Position numbers and translations under genes: made by a program
Notes under the pieces: model-generated
What the model was told of the DNA's origin: nothing
Seen by the model: only the letters and a program-made list of their open reading frames with translations
Database searches by the model: none
From: Papaver somniferum
Lineage: Eukaryota > Streptophyta > Magnoliopsida > Ranunculales > Papaveraceae
Length of the DNA stretch: 64,000 bases
Direction: 5' to 3'
NCBI RefSeq assembly: GCF_003573695.1
Contig: NC_039358.1
Coordinates: forward strand, 151,890,920 to 151,954,919
Shown here: one piece after another, positions 24,211 to 34,724 of the stretch
How the letters are laid out: every line of letters starts with the position of its first letter
Numbering within the stretch: position 1 is the stretch's first letter

Positions 24211-25070
24211 TAAATTTGATATTTGGGATTTTCTTGAAGGAGTACAACCATCAACAAAACACTTGCTCTTCTGTTATTAATAATTTTTCCAGAGTTGTCT
24301 TGATAATTCTTGAGGAGATTAATAATGGATTTTAAGCTTTGTTTTGATCTATTGCTAAAGATGAACACATCATCAGCAAAGAAAAGATGAGTAGGATAAA
24401 CTCCTTTTCTAATAACCATTGGCTGTAATTTCCTCAACTCCACCAATTTGGTTAAATTTCTGCTTAAAACATCTTCCATAAGAACAACAAGGATTGGAGA
24501 TAAAGGATCACCTTGTTTTAACCCCCTTTCCATTGAGAAAAAACCCTGAGGACCCCCATTTATCATCACAGATATTTTAGCAGATGCAAATAAAGTTATC
24601 AGCCACTCACACCAAATTGCAGAGAAACCAAATTTTTTAAGTACTTTAAACAAAAAATCCCAATTTACTGAATCATAAGCTTGTGATATATCAAGCTTCA
24701 GCCCAACATTCCCACCCCTTCTTGGATGCTTCATCTCATTTACAAGTTCAGAGGCTAACATTACTTGTTCATGTATACTTTTACCTTTGATGTATGTTGC
24801 TTGCTGAGTTGACACTAATTTTCTCATCAGACCATTCATCCTTGTAGCTATGATTTTGGTGAAGATTTTGAAATTGAAATTACTTAGGCCAATTGGCCTG
24901 AATTGATTTGGTTTTTTTGCTCTTTGAACTTTAGGAAGTAGAACTAAGAAATTGGAATTCATGTCCCTGGGAATATACTTTCTTCTCCAACAATAATGAA
25001 TGGCATTTACTAGGTCTTTTTGGATGATACCCCAACATGATTTATAGAAAATACCTGAAAAGCTGTCTGG
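24210..25070 (-). pseudogene. LINE reverse transcriptase core
   Basis: RT domain of L1. Visible motifs in order are FLVLLPK, FRPIGLSNFNFKIFTKI, LKLDISQAYDSVNW (catalytic Asp), GLKQGDPLSPILVVL and the FADD active site (usually FADD in plant L1). It copies element RNA primed from nicked target DNA. The frame opens to the right into A2 sequence, which is not LINE; the LINE frame resumes at 31539, the junction falling in a GAPGPDSFSG motif. A frameshift lies just before 24210. Confidence 0.93.
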
Positions 25071-25075
25071 TCCAG

Positions 25076-26560
25076 TGATATAGTTTTGAAAGTGGTAGTA
25101 AAGTTCGTTCAACTCGGATTGTGTAAAGGTTTGTTTTAAGAACTAAGAATAAAAATACTAAAAATATATTCACAAGGTTGTCACGAATATCGAGAGAGAC
25201 TGAGACTCAGGATTCCACCAAATTCCATTCATGTGATTCAAATAATAATTCCAATCAATTATAGATCAAATATTAAAAATATGGACTCTTATTCTTTGGA
25301 AAAAAGTAGATTTTTGAAAAGTAATAATTGTAAATCAAAAGCATGATGTATCAAAAATACATAGACCAAGCATACACCATCAAACGAAATCACACCCATT
25401 CAATAAAAATCATAAATCGATTAAAAATCAATGCAAATAGTCATAAAAGAATTATTAGAATTACCACATGCGTGAAATAGAGCTTCCTCCGTCATCCCAG
25501 TGTTGGGGTTTAGCTCCTCATATTAATCACTTTCTCAAAATACATGTTTATAGCCCAAAAGTTGATTAAAAGAGTGAAAAGAATAAAATCAGTGAATCTG
25601 CGACCCACAAAAGGCGTCCAGAAAAGAACGATAAAACTGAAGTGATGTTTCTGTTGTTTTAAGACTGCCAAGCGTATGTCCTTTTCACTGTAGAAGAACG
25701 ATTGTCTTTCGAAGTCTGTTCTTCGTGTTCTTCGTGCTCTTCAATGGCAGCAGCAGCAGCAGAGACGTAACTTCCTGCAACTCTTATTCTCGCCTCCTGA
25801 GCTCTCCTATCGACCCCAAACCTCTCCGTTCTTCTTCTATGGGACCTAAGAATCCTATTTATACACAAAAGAGTCATTGAATCTTTCCCAAATCGCATCA
25901 AAATTCCCTTTTCCTTTCTTGGCAGTCACGGCAATAATCGCTTCCCAAATTTGTTTTACGCGTTTCTGAGCTTTCCCACTTATCTCAAACTCTTCCTTAG
26001 ATTTATATGTATCTTTGGAAAGAGTTTACTTGCCTTTAATCTCCTTGAATAACAGATTTTGAACCCATGAAGCCGTGTTTCCTTATTTGCTCTGTTTCCT
26101 TTTTCCGGCCATTCCAGCCCAATTAGATCGATAAAAACGCATGTATTAAACCTGCTTTGCTCTATCAAGTCCAGCCCAATTTATTTCCAGTGTTGAATCT
26201 CCCTGAAACAGCTCCAAAAATCGAGTCCAAATTTGCCAGGCGTGAACTCATTTTTTCCCGCCAATTTTCTAATTTGAAACGTGAAGAAGGAATTCCCCCT
26301 ATCCAGTTCCGGTGTCCCTTTAGCAGTTGCCTGGAAATAGGTCACCCCTTAGTAATTAGGTTACCCCTTATCCAAAATCGAGGGTCTGTATAGTCATTTT
26401 CTCCCACGAGCGCAAAAACCACTTTTTGAGTCAATTTCGCCGCAAAAGCTTATTTCTCCAAAAATACCTACAGGGACATAAAAAGCCATAATAAATATAA
26501 AATCGAGCACTAATAATATATACAATTGAGATTATATAAGACACAAAAATGTGCCTATCA
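25076..26560 (-). repeat. A2 3' LTR
   Basis: It ends CCTATCA at the polypurine side. It contains a CAG-type microsatellite (25745-25765) and, on the minus strand, a TATA box GTATAAATAGG at 25854-25864, also in the other LTR at 30828-30838. The small minus ORFs at 25659 and 25980 recur in the other LTR by duplication and are not supported as genes. Confidence 0.92.
25854..25864 (-). promoter_or_regulatory. TATA box of A2 LTR
   Basis: GTATAAATAGG on the minus strand, intact in both A2 LTRs (the other at 30828-30838). Confidence 0.6.
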
Positions 26561-26599
26561 AATACCCCCAAACTTATTATTTGCTAGTCCTCGAGCAAA
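26561..26599 (-). promoter_or_regulatory. A2 polypurine tract and stem-loop
   Basis: On the minus strand a stem-loop TTTGCT-CGAGGACT-AGCAAA (26580-26599) precedes AATAAGTTTGGGGGTATT, which abuts the LTR. The same stem-loop, with an identical loop, precedes the A1 tract at 34939-34976. Confidence 0.85.
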
Positions 26600-27803
26600 T
26601 CAAATAGAAAATAAAATCCTAACTCACTGTCGCAGGCATCGTCGATTGCATTTAGCGTATGCAATAAGCCTTTAAACCCCTAGGTGGCCCTAGTGGCCGA
26701 GTTATAGTCTCGGGAGGGCTTACAAGAGATATACCCACAAAACCTTTACTCCAGACCTTACCTATCTACGCAGAACCTTGGAAGGCACTAAAGAATCTCC
26801 TTGGTTGGCATACTTATTGACTACAGGAGGAAGTACCCTGATGCGAAATTCCAATTGATGTACACGAGTTTGCACTCAAGCATACTAAAATTCATATATA
26901 AGTGACAGAGCTCTACTCAGATAGTTGCACAATGGACATCATATTCGGAGTCAGACTAATCACATGGAAAGATTAAGAGATGGATATAGAAAAACATAGA
27001 TGGTTTTGATGTTTACTAAGTGAACGGCGTTTCCCATATCTGTCTGAAGGCCTCCGCAAAAATGAACCTATCCTAATGGATTGAGATACTAGTCTGACTA
27101 ATATCAACACACTGGCATATACAAGGGAACCAGTGGTCGATAACCTAACTCTAGGTCAACACAACTGGCATATACAAGGGTACCAGTGGTCGACTTTATT
27201 GAATTTATTCCTTTTGGTCAAATGGTCTGGTCTCAATTTTTTTATTTTTTTTTTCAACTTTTTGGTAACTACCATTTTTTTTTTGGTATCTCAATCACTC
27301 TAATTCACCCTAGCATTGGTAACAACTTGAATCGTGGGCCCCACCTATCACTTAGAGAAACATAGTTTAAAAACAAAATAAAAATAGAAGTGAAAAGGAC
27401 TCAACGAGATATGGTGAAACTATCATGTTATTTCTAACACCTGAGCTCTGTGCTTTTATGAATAGACTCTTCTAGATGTTGCCATCTAATCAGATTGGTT
27501 CCTCAACTCCTACGATCAAAATGCTTCCATCCACTTAGATTAGTTAGTTCCATCCTTAATAAACATAAATTTCTAGGCTCTGGAGTTTATTAATGCAACT
27601 ACAAAGTTTCTCCCCTACCCCCAAACTTAAATCTAACACTGTCCTCAATGTTCTAAAGATAAATTAAAAGCACGAACAAGGAGAAACTGTTACCATTTTT
27701 AAGCAAAAGAGATAAGGAAAGATATTACCGTGTCGCATGAGATTGGGTTACCTCCCAAGAAGTGCTAAGTTTAAAGTCTTCAACCAGACTAAGAAAGGAT
27801 TAG
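26600..27803 (-). other. A2 3' noncoding region
   Basis: No supported ORF. A two-copy direct repeat of about 50 bases (acactggcatatacaaggg...accagtggtcga) lies at 27110-27195, and there are T-rich tracts at 27238-27290. It probably corresponds to deleted pol sequence or a structural RNA region; nothing more can be said. Confidence 0.5.
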
Positions 27804-28598
27804 TCACCTCATAGAATCATACAGTAATAGCCGAAATTTTTGTGGGTCATCAAAACCAAATAGAGCTATCACAAATAAAAGGAATCTGCAACCTGTCAAG
27901 AAAATAAACAAATAAAGCACACCCTTGTCTAGTTTCCTGTTTAAGACAACTACATCTAGCTGTGGTTCAGGTTCAGGTTCTATAACTGGGTCCAAATAAA
28001 ATATTTTCATGGGTTGGAATTCCTCAAAGCTAAGATCCGGTTCAGGTATTAGAGTCTGAAGAAACTCAAGTAAAAATTTAAAAGCACATAATAATAACCT
28101 GAATAATTGTGGATCCTTAAAGTCAATCAGTTTTGACTCACACAATCGACCATGAGACTGGTGGTCAATCTTAAGCAAATGTCGTTCTAATTCTAAAGTA
28201 ATTAGGTTAGTCTCAAAACTAATATTGACACATTGAAATTTATATTCCCACATTGGTTGAAAAATTTTGGTGGGAAAACAAAGTCGATCTAGTATCATAG
28301 CCTGGTCTAACCTCATCAACCAGAGGATGGTTTCTAACAACTGAACTTCCTTATGGACATCACTAGGTTCAGGAAAACGTGTATGAAGATAATCTTGTAA
28401 AATGGTTGAGGCACATATGTCAAGTCCCAAGTGAGGGACCTTTCTAATAGTTAAAGCACATGGAGAATGATAATCACCCCCAAACTTAGAGTTTTCAGTG
28501 TCTCTAGAAAGACTAGTCACAACTTCCCTAATTTCAAGGTCATTAGATTCCTGAAAATGGTCAATTGATTCTTCTAAGTATGGTTCATCCTCACTCAT
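27804..28598 (-). CDS. A2 downstream ORF (unknown, with two DPQ-x-F motifs)
   Basis: 264 codons from ATG at 28598; the frame is open further upstream to about 28740, so the protein may start earlier. The N-terminus is strongly acidic (EDEPYLEES, then EREVVTSLSRD-like text). FKDPQLFRLLLCAFKFLLEF lies near residue 160, a second acidic/proline stretch EPEPEPQLDVV near 210, then a hydrophobic segment (about 228-248, likely membrane-spanning) and the end FDDPQKFRLLLYDSMR. The second copy matches the A1 ORF end. It is not Gag, protease, RT or integrase. The frame may be continuous with the upstream ORF after a frameshift near 28860. Role unknown. Confidence 0.55.
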   Translation of the reverse strand: MSEDEPYLEESIDHFQESNDLEIREVVTSLSRDTENSKFGGDYHSPCALTIRKVPHLGLDICASTILQDYLHTRFPEPSDVHKEVQLLETILWLMRLDQAMILDRLCFPTKIFQPMWEYKFQCVNISFETNLITLELERHLLKIDHQSHGRLCESKLIDFKDPQLFRLLLCAFKFLLEFLQTLIPEPDLSFEEFQPMKIFYLDPVIEPEPEPQLDVVVLNRKLDKGVLYLFIFLTGCRFLLFVIALFGFDDPQKFRLLLYDSMR

Positions 28599-28860
28599 CT
28601 CTACGAGTTCACTTTCTTTGTCTAAGACTAATGTTTCTAAATCGCTAGACTCTAAAACAATATTCTCAGAAAAAACTCGTTCCTCTAAACCATCGTTGGC
28701 TTCGTAATCAAAGGAAATACTACATCGTCTAAAACGGGGTATCTCTAATCAAATCCTCGTCCTTTTGAATAGGTGAATAATATTAAAATTATTTGGATTT
28801 GAACTAGAAATAATATTATTATTAAGCTCAACTGGAGTAACAAATTCCTGATCACTATGC

Positions 28861-29487
28861 CTATATTTCAAATTCTTCATCAACACTATCCTCATCATAA
28901 TCATCATAATAACATGAAAATGGTTGAACCTCATCTAAAAAAGTAGTGTTACCAATTCTAACCTCGGCATCTTGATTATGCAAATAACTATCCTCATTTT
29001 CAAGGGTACTATTGGAAACACTATATTGTAAATTAAGACTATCTTGAGCAGTTCTGTTCTGGGCCTCTAACAACATTTTCTGAGTCGACTCACAAGACTT
29101 CCTTATGGTATCGTGTATAGAAGGTTCACTCATGGGTGCATTTTGTTTATTCATTTCTAACACAAACCTATTTGTATTCTCAGTTAATTGTTTGAGAGAC
29201 TCTTCTAGAGGAAGAACAGGTTCAGAAGGATCATAAAAGGGACTAGTTTTCAACATTTTCATTATATTGTCCAAATACGAGGAACTAGTACTATAATAAT
29301 CCTTATTTTCTTGCTCGTATGACCGGTATGTGTGTGTATAGTAATTGGGCTCACCATGGTATGAGCCGTAACCTTGAAAAGGTTGATGTTCCCAATCACT
29401 ATTCACACTATGGTTAAAATTGTAACGTCCATTTTGAAACTCAGTCGGATATTCGTTGTATTGGCTATTGTGATACCAATTCAACAT
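28861..29487 (-). CDS. A2 upstream ORF (unknown, Tyr/Asn-rich)
   Basis: 208 codons from ATG at 29487, the first ORF after the primer site and leader. The N-terminal 70 residues are rich in Tyr, Asn, His and Gly (NWYHNSQYNEYPTEFQNGRY), followed by a likely helical region (LPLEESLKQLTENTNRFVLEMNKQ) and a very acidic end (YYDDYDEDSVDEEF). A different frame (28934-28749) continues with similar composition, suggesting one longer protein broken by a frameshift. It has the position of gag but no zinc knuckle or capsid motif that I recognise. Confidence 0.55.
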   Translation of the reverse strand: MLNWYHNSQYNEYPTEFQNGRYNFNHSVNSDWEHQPFQGYGSYHGEPNYYTHTYRSYEQENKDYYSTSSSYLDNIMKMLKTSPFYDPSEPVLPLEESLKQLTENTNRFVLEMNKQNAPMSEPSIHDTIRKSCESTQKMLLEAQNRTAQDSLNLQYSVSNSTLENEDSYLHNQDAEVRIGNTTFLDEVQPFSCYYDDYDEDSVDEEFEI

Positions 29488-30026
29488 TCTTTTGCAGGGG
29501 TGTGAGTTATCACAAAATAAAACCCACTGACAGGGGATTCGTGGGTGGATAGAGTCTTACCTCTCGTACCAGATAGGCGATGAACCGTTGAAGTCGACTC
29601 AGGCCACCGACTCCGATGTCAGTGTACGAACCCGAGGGGCCGAGACAGTATCGTCACTGTCGTCCTTCCCTGCAAACAGTTGATATTTAATTTTGACCCT
29701 TCCTTAGGGTTTAAAAATAATGTCCAAGAATGTCCAAAAAGTCCAAAAATAAAAATGTCCCAAAAAGGAAAAGAAAAATTACAAAAATAATACCCTATTT
29801 ACAGTTTCTAAAAATAAAACAAAATAACTATATACAAAATCTTCTTTTCACTCCTTTCGGATTCCTCTTTGCTTTCCTTCTTTGGCGATGCTTTCCTTTT
29901 ATAACAATTTTTCTTCCCTTGTAGCTTCGCTCCAAATCTGAAAAGAATCGAAAAATACCAAAACGCGTAAAAAAGAACAAAAAATAATAAAAATAAAAAG
30001 AAACCTAAAACAAATCTAAATATAAG
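29488..30026 (-). other. A2 5' leader
   Basis: Between primer site and first ORF. A GC-richer block at 29520-29670 contrasts with A-rich sequence at 29700-30020. A possible 5' splice site AGGTAAGA lies at about 29550-29558 on the minus strand, but no convincing acceptor was found. No coding sequence is seen. Confidence 0.45.
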
Positions 30027-30044
30027 TCCGCGTCGGCAGCGCCA
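30027..30044 (-). promoter_or_regulatory. A2 primer binding site
   Basis: The minus strand reads TGGCGCTGCCGACGCGGA, a variant of the tRNA-Asp-type site, five bases from the 5' LTR. Confidence 0.8.
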
Positions 30045-30049
30045 AAAAT

Positions 30050-31533
30050 TGATGTATTTTTGAAAGTGGTAGTAAAGTTCGTTCAACTCGGATTGTGTAA
30101 AGGTTTGTTTTAAGAACTAAGAATAAAAATACTAAAAATATATTCACAAGGTTGTCACGAATATCGAGAGATACTGAGACTCAGGATTCCACCAAATTCC
30201 ATTCATGTGATTCAAATAATAATTCCAATCAATTATAGATCAAATATTAAAAATATGGACTCTTATTCTTTGCCAAAAAGTAGATTTTTGAAAAGTAATG
30301 ATTGTAAATCAAAAGCATGATGTATCAAAAATACATAGACCAAGCATACACCATCAAACGAAATCACACCCATTCAATAAAAATCATAAATCGATTAAAA
30401 ATCAATGCAAATAGTCATAAAAGAATTATTAGAATTACCACATGCGTGAAATAAGGCTTCCTCCGTCATCCCAGTGTTGGGGTTTAGCTCCTCATATTAA
30501 TCACTTGCTCAAAATACATGTTTATAGCCCAAAAGTTGATTAAAAGAGTGAAAAGAATAAAATTAGTGAATCTGCGACCCACAGAAGGCGTCCAGAAAAG
30601 AACGATAAAACTGAAGTGTTGTTTCTGTTGTTTTAAGACTGTCAAGCGTAAGTCCTTTTCACTGTAGAAGAACGACTGTCTTTCAAAGTCTGTTCTTCGT
30701 GTTCTTCGTGCTCTTCAATGGCAGCAGCAGCAGCAGAGACGTAACTTCCTGCAACTCTGATTCTCGCCTCCTGAGCTCTCCTATCGACCCCAAACCTCTC
30801 TGTTCTTCTTCTATGGGACCTAAGCATCCTATTTATACACAAAAGAGTCATTGAATCTTTCCCAAATCGCATCAAAATTCCCTTTTTCCTTTCTTGGCAG
30901 TCACGGCAATAATCACTTCCCAAATTTATTTTACGCGTTTCTGAGCTTTCCCACTTATCTCAAACTCTTCCTTAGATATATATGTATCTTTGGAAAGAGT
31001 TTACTTGCCTTTAATCTCCTTGAATAACAGATTTTGAACCCATGAAGCCGTGTTTCCTTATTTGCTCTGTTTCCTTTTTCCGGCCATTCCAGCCCAATTA
31101 GATCGATAAAAACGCATGTATTAAACCTGCTTTGCTCTATCAAGTCCAGCCCAATTTATTTCCAGTGTTGAATCTCCCTGAAACAGCTCCAAAAATCGAG
31201 TCCAAATTTGCCAGGCGTGAACTCATTTTTCCCTCCAATTTTCTATTTGAAACGTGAAGAAGGAATTCCCCCTATCCAGTTCCGATGTCCCTTTAGCAGC
31301 TGCCTGGAAATAGGTCACCCCTTAGTAATTAGGTTACCCCTTATCCAAAATCGAGGGTCCGTATAGTCATTTTCTCCCACGAGCGCAAAAACCACCTTTT
31401 GAGTCAATTTCGCCGCAAAAGCTTATTTCTCCAAAAATACCTACAGGGACATAAAAAGCCATAATAAATATAAAATCGAGCACTAATAATATATACGATT
31501 GAGATTATATAAGACACAAAAATGTGCCTATCA
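30050..31533 (-). repeat. A2 5' LTR
   Basis: Nearly identical to 25076-26560. The left end reads TGATGTATTTTTG against TGATATAGTTTTG in the other copy. TATA box at 30828-30838 (minus). Confidence 0.92.
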
Positions 31534-31538
31534 TCCAG

Positions 31539-32079
31539 GTGCACCATCTGCATTCATACTGAAAACAACAGTTTTAATCTCCTCCAATTCAGGAACAACT
31601 TCTAACATTTGTTGATCTTCTGCAGTTACTAAATTAGGAATGACATCCAATAATGAGTCATTTATGGATACATCCTGAAGCTGAAATTTTTGATGAAAGA
31701 ACTTAACTAATATATCTGCAATTCTTCCTTGATCAGCAACCATATTACCATCATTATATTCAATTTCACAGATCATGTTTTTAGATTGTCTAATCTTCAT
31801 ATTAGTGTGAAAGAAGTTGGTGTTTGCAGATCCCTCAGCAACCCATTTAACTCTTGATTTTTGTTTCAACATAATACAATGCTGAACTTCCTTAGAATTT
31901 AGATCATTCTGAGCCAAAACCAAATCAGCTAAAGCTTGTTCATCTTGAGGATTATTATCAGATATTTCCATTTTTTCTTGAACTAACTTTTCTGCTTCTT
32001 TGATCTTGACTTGAACATTGTCAAAAGTGCTCCAATTCCATTCTTTCAAAATTCCTTTTAATTTCTTTAATTTGGACAA
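31539..32079 (-). pseudogene. LINE ORF2 linker between endonuclease and RT
   Basis: About 180 codons, leading from LKGILKEWNWSTF through VKWVAEGSANTNFFHTNMK (the usual pre-RT text of plant LINEs) to NADGAPG, where A2 interrupts. An in-frame TGA lies just upstream at about 32116 (DC-stop-DETVNGD). Confidence 0.88.
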
Positions 32080-32115
32080 AAGTATAAAAGCAAGATCACC
32101 ATTAACTGTTTCATC

Positions 32116-32893
32116 TCAGCAATCTTCAACCACTTTCATGAAACCAGGATGTTCTAACCACATTTTCTGAAATCTCAGTGGAATGTTAGGAGACTTAGGA
32201 ATATTTACACAACCACCCATTAAGGGGGAGTGATCTGAAGCTATCCTAGCACCTACTTTGTAACCCCAATCACCATATAAATTCAACCATTCCATATTGA
32301 ACACTGCTCTGTCAAGATTGCACAATATTCTTTTTTTTTCCATATTGACAGTTTGACCAAGTGAAATCTAAACCAACCTTTGGAGCCTGTATAAGATCAC
32401 AATCATTTAAACATTCACTACAATCTAACATTGATCTTATTGAGGGACTTCTACCACCTACTTTGTCTTCTAATGAAAGAATTTCATTAAAGTCACCAAT
32501 GACTAGCCATGGCTTCTTGAGATCACTAATCAGCTGCATCTCTGACCAAAGAAACCTTCTCTGAACCATATTAACATTAGCATGCACACCAGAAACAAGA
32601 ACATCTCCCACTGCTACTGTGATCATTTGACTTGAAATTGAAACAACTGAAGGGGTTACTATTGAATTACTTCAAAATAATCATATATTACTTTTATGAG
32701 TTGATGAAGCATTATGTATAACCATAGACTGCATACCATGAAGATTTAATCTACTACAAAAAGAAGGGGAACATTTTATTTTAGGTTCTTCAATCCATAA
32801 AAGTGTTGGCTGAAATTGATTAACTATATTATGTAACTTTTGTTGGGCCCTAGCTCTCCTAAGACCCCTTAAGTTCCAAAATATGACTTTCAT
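32116..32893 (-). pseudogene. LINE ORF2 endonuclease domain (broken)
   Basis: Start ATG at 32893: MKVIFWNLRGLRR, the usual beginning of the exonuclease-endonuclease-phosphatase domain, then WIEEPKI (metal-binding Glu). A break near 32681 removes part of the domain. The second frame (32626-32312) has VIGDFNEIL (catalytic Asp-x-Asn), and the third (32343-32116) has LDRAVFNMEW and ASDHSPL (catalytic Asp-His). The last frameshift falls in a nine-base A-run at about 32332. It would nick target DNA for priming. Confidence 0.88.
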
Positions 32894-32946
32894 TGTTCGG
32901 ATTGAGGGGGTTTTGTGCCCCCTTTACCCACATTTCTTCTAAAGTT

Positions 32947-34144
32947 CTACTTAGTTGCTGCTTGAGCCTTATTAGTTGAAGTAACTTTTGTAGTTTGACT
33001 AGACTTACCAACTTCAATGTCTGTTTTCTTATTGTCTGATGAAGTAGATACCTTAGACCAAGTGGTAAAAGGTACTGGCTCAGGAGTAACCTTACCAGAT
33101 TCAACATTCACAAAATGTATAACACTTTTCTCCAGTTCAGTAACTTCTGACATTTGGATAAGCTTCTGAGGATCCATTTCTGTTAAGATCTCCTCATCTA
33201 CACTGATAACATCATCCTCTTTATGTTCCATGTCATTAAGAACTTCAAATCTACCATTCACTATGTTTACTGAATTGCTGACTGAATGTAAATTGATAGG
33301 AGTGACAATATTGGAAACAACTGAATCCACATTAGGAAGGTCATCAGTTTTTCCAGATGTACTACTCTCCTCAAACCCATCAACCTCTAATCTGTCACAT
33401 ATATCAAAAGGAGGCTGAGAATTAATCTTCTTTGGAACATAATGTTGTTTAGGAGTTGAGGCAGCCTTGTTCTGGGTATTTCCTTTATTAGCATTTGGAG
33501 CTTTGTTCTTTTCTACCCTGCATTCAGTGATGAAGTGACCAACAATCTTGCAAGTGGAGCAGAATTTAGGACAAACTGGAATGGAAATACTTTGAAAAAA
33601 ACCACCATGTTTAGTGCCAATCCAAATCTTATTTGGTATAGAATTAGCAAAATAAATATCAACCAACACATTAGCATAATAACCAACTTCACATTTAGCT
33701 GTAGCTTCATCTAGTTTGATTGGTGTACCTATTTCTTTGCAAATCTTAAACAAAATCTTCTCATTCCAGAATTCAAGACCTAATCCTGGAAACCTCACCC
33801 ATACCATGGCTCTTGAAGTTTTCTGACTTTCAGGACGAAAATTAGAGATCCACTTTCGAATTTGAATAATTTGATCCAACACCTCCCATTTACCCTCTTT
33901 GATGTACTGTCTATCGACCTCATTATCAAGCTTAATTGTAAAAAAACCTCTACCTAATGGAATAAGTTTGCAATTCCCAATTAGCTTCCACTGAAATCGA
34001 AGCATCCAAAGATTTGATTTGCTGTAAATTCAATCTACCAATAAGAGAAAACTTCCATGGATTTATACTTTCTTCAAATAAGTCATCAGGTAATTCAATC
34101 GACGGAATAACCTGAGAATTATTTTCTTTATTGAAACCTAACAT
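32947..34144 (-). pseudogene. LINE ORF1 (DUF4283 and zinc knuckle)
   Basis: ATG at 34144 (MLGFNKENNS). A frameshift near 33985 divides the DUF4283 domain: WKFSLIGRLNLQQIK in the first frame, then GNCKLIPLGRGFFTIKLDN in the second. One CCHC knuckle follows (CSTCKIVGHFITEC) and then a low-complexity Ser/Thr/Lys-rich tail. It stops at 32947, 54 bases before the ORF2 start. It is an RNA-binding protein of plant L1 elements. Confidence 0.88.
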
Positions 34145-34724
34145 ATCTGATTTGAAAGACTCAAAATGGTGGATTTAGGGAGGGAATCCATAAAACACCT
34201 GAGATTAATGACTAAACATCATGTAAGAACACTATAATAATGAGAAATTGAAACGAGATAACCTGAACTAATGAATACCAACACGAAAAACGAAGAACAA
34301 CGAAGAAAAAATTTAACTGAGTTAGTCGCCCGAGTTGCAGAGCTCAACTCGACCGGTTTAGTTGTTGGGATTTTTCTCTCTGGGTACTAATCATCATTAC
34401 TGCAGGATTATCTTTTCAGCAAAACTGATTAGTTGGGTTGATCCCCAACTTTTCAAACTCTACATATATGATTTGCAGCGTACTTTGGGGTACCAACCTC
34501 ACCTCACATTGTTTGAGATTACGTGGTACTGGAAAGAGGGAAACAAATACCTTTTGCTTCGTGGGAGTCAACCCATCAGATTTGTTCCTGCACTTTATCT
34601 TTTATTTTTATCGTATTTTAAAATTTCTCACCTTAATTTCTACGTTGGATGACTCAATTACATTGAGGACAATGTAATGTTTAAGTGTGGGGGAGTGGCA
34701 CCTTCGTTAGGGTCAAAAAAAAAT

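Larger units (their letters stand above)
25076..31533 (-). mobile_element. A2: young non-autonomous Athila-like element
   Basis: TSD TCCAG (25071-25075, 31534-31538). The LTRs are 1485 and 1484 bp and differ at roughly 30 places by my eye (about 2%), the youngest datable insertion in the nest. On the minus strand the order is LTR, tRNA-Asp-like primer site, GC-rich leader, two uncharacterised ORFs, polypurine tract, LTR. There is no gag or pol domain. It shares the polypurine-tract stem-loop and a C-terminal protein motif with A1. Confidence 0.93.
22214..34370 (-). mobile_element. L1: full-length plant L1-type LINE, interrupted by A2
   Basis: The poly-A tail appears as a T-run at 22214-22231. 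The 5' end is near 34370. The likely TSD is TTTTTGCTCTCTG (22201-22213), present at the other side as TTTTTCTCTCTG (34371-34382). Without A2 it is about 5.7 kb, the usual size. Order on the minus strand is ORF1 (DUF4283 and CCHC), endonuclease, RT, zf-RVT, RNase H, short 3' UTR. It has several frameshifts and a stop, so it is inactive. Confidence 0.93.
21707..34652 (+). pseudogene. A1 ORF, split by LINE L1
   Basis: The frame is open from 21707 to 22213, then resumes in the same phase at 34383 and runs to TGA at 34650-34652, giving 258 codons without a stop once L1 and its duplicated target site are removed. It has an acidic start (GYDFDDDSVISEVNALL), a middle without known domains, and a C-terminal part with a hydrophobic segment followed by WVDPQLFKLYIYD. 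That last motif matches the end of the A2 ORF (FDDPQKFRLLLYD). No in-frame ATG is present near the start, so it may be the tail of a longer lost protein. Function unknown. Confidence 0.6.

Noticed and set aside
24210..25112. Taking the RT frame start MNELYYHF as the protein start.
   Set aside because: These residues are encoded by A2 LTR sequence after the insertion point at 25076, and recur at 30086 in the other A2 LTR.
25659..25901. Arg/Glu-rich minus ORF in A2 LTR, also at 30642-30923.
   Set aside because: Same LTR-duplication argument; the alanine run comes from a CAG-type microsatellite.
29488..29680. Intron in the A2 leader (donor AGGTAAGA near 29555).
   Set aside because: No acceptor with a suitable polypyrimidine stretch before the ATG; the intron would be only about 60 bases.
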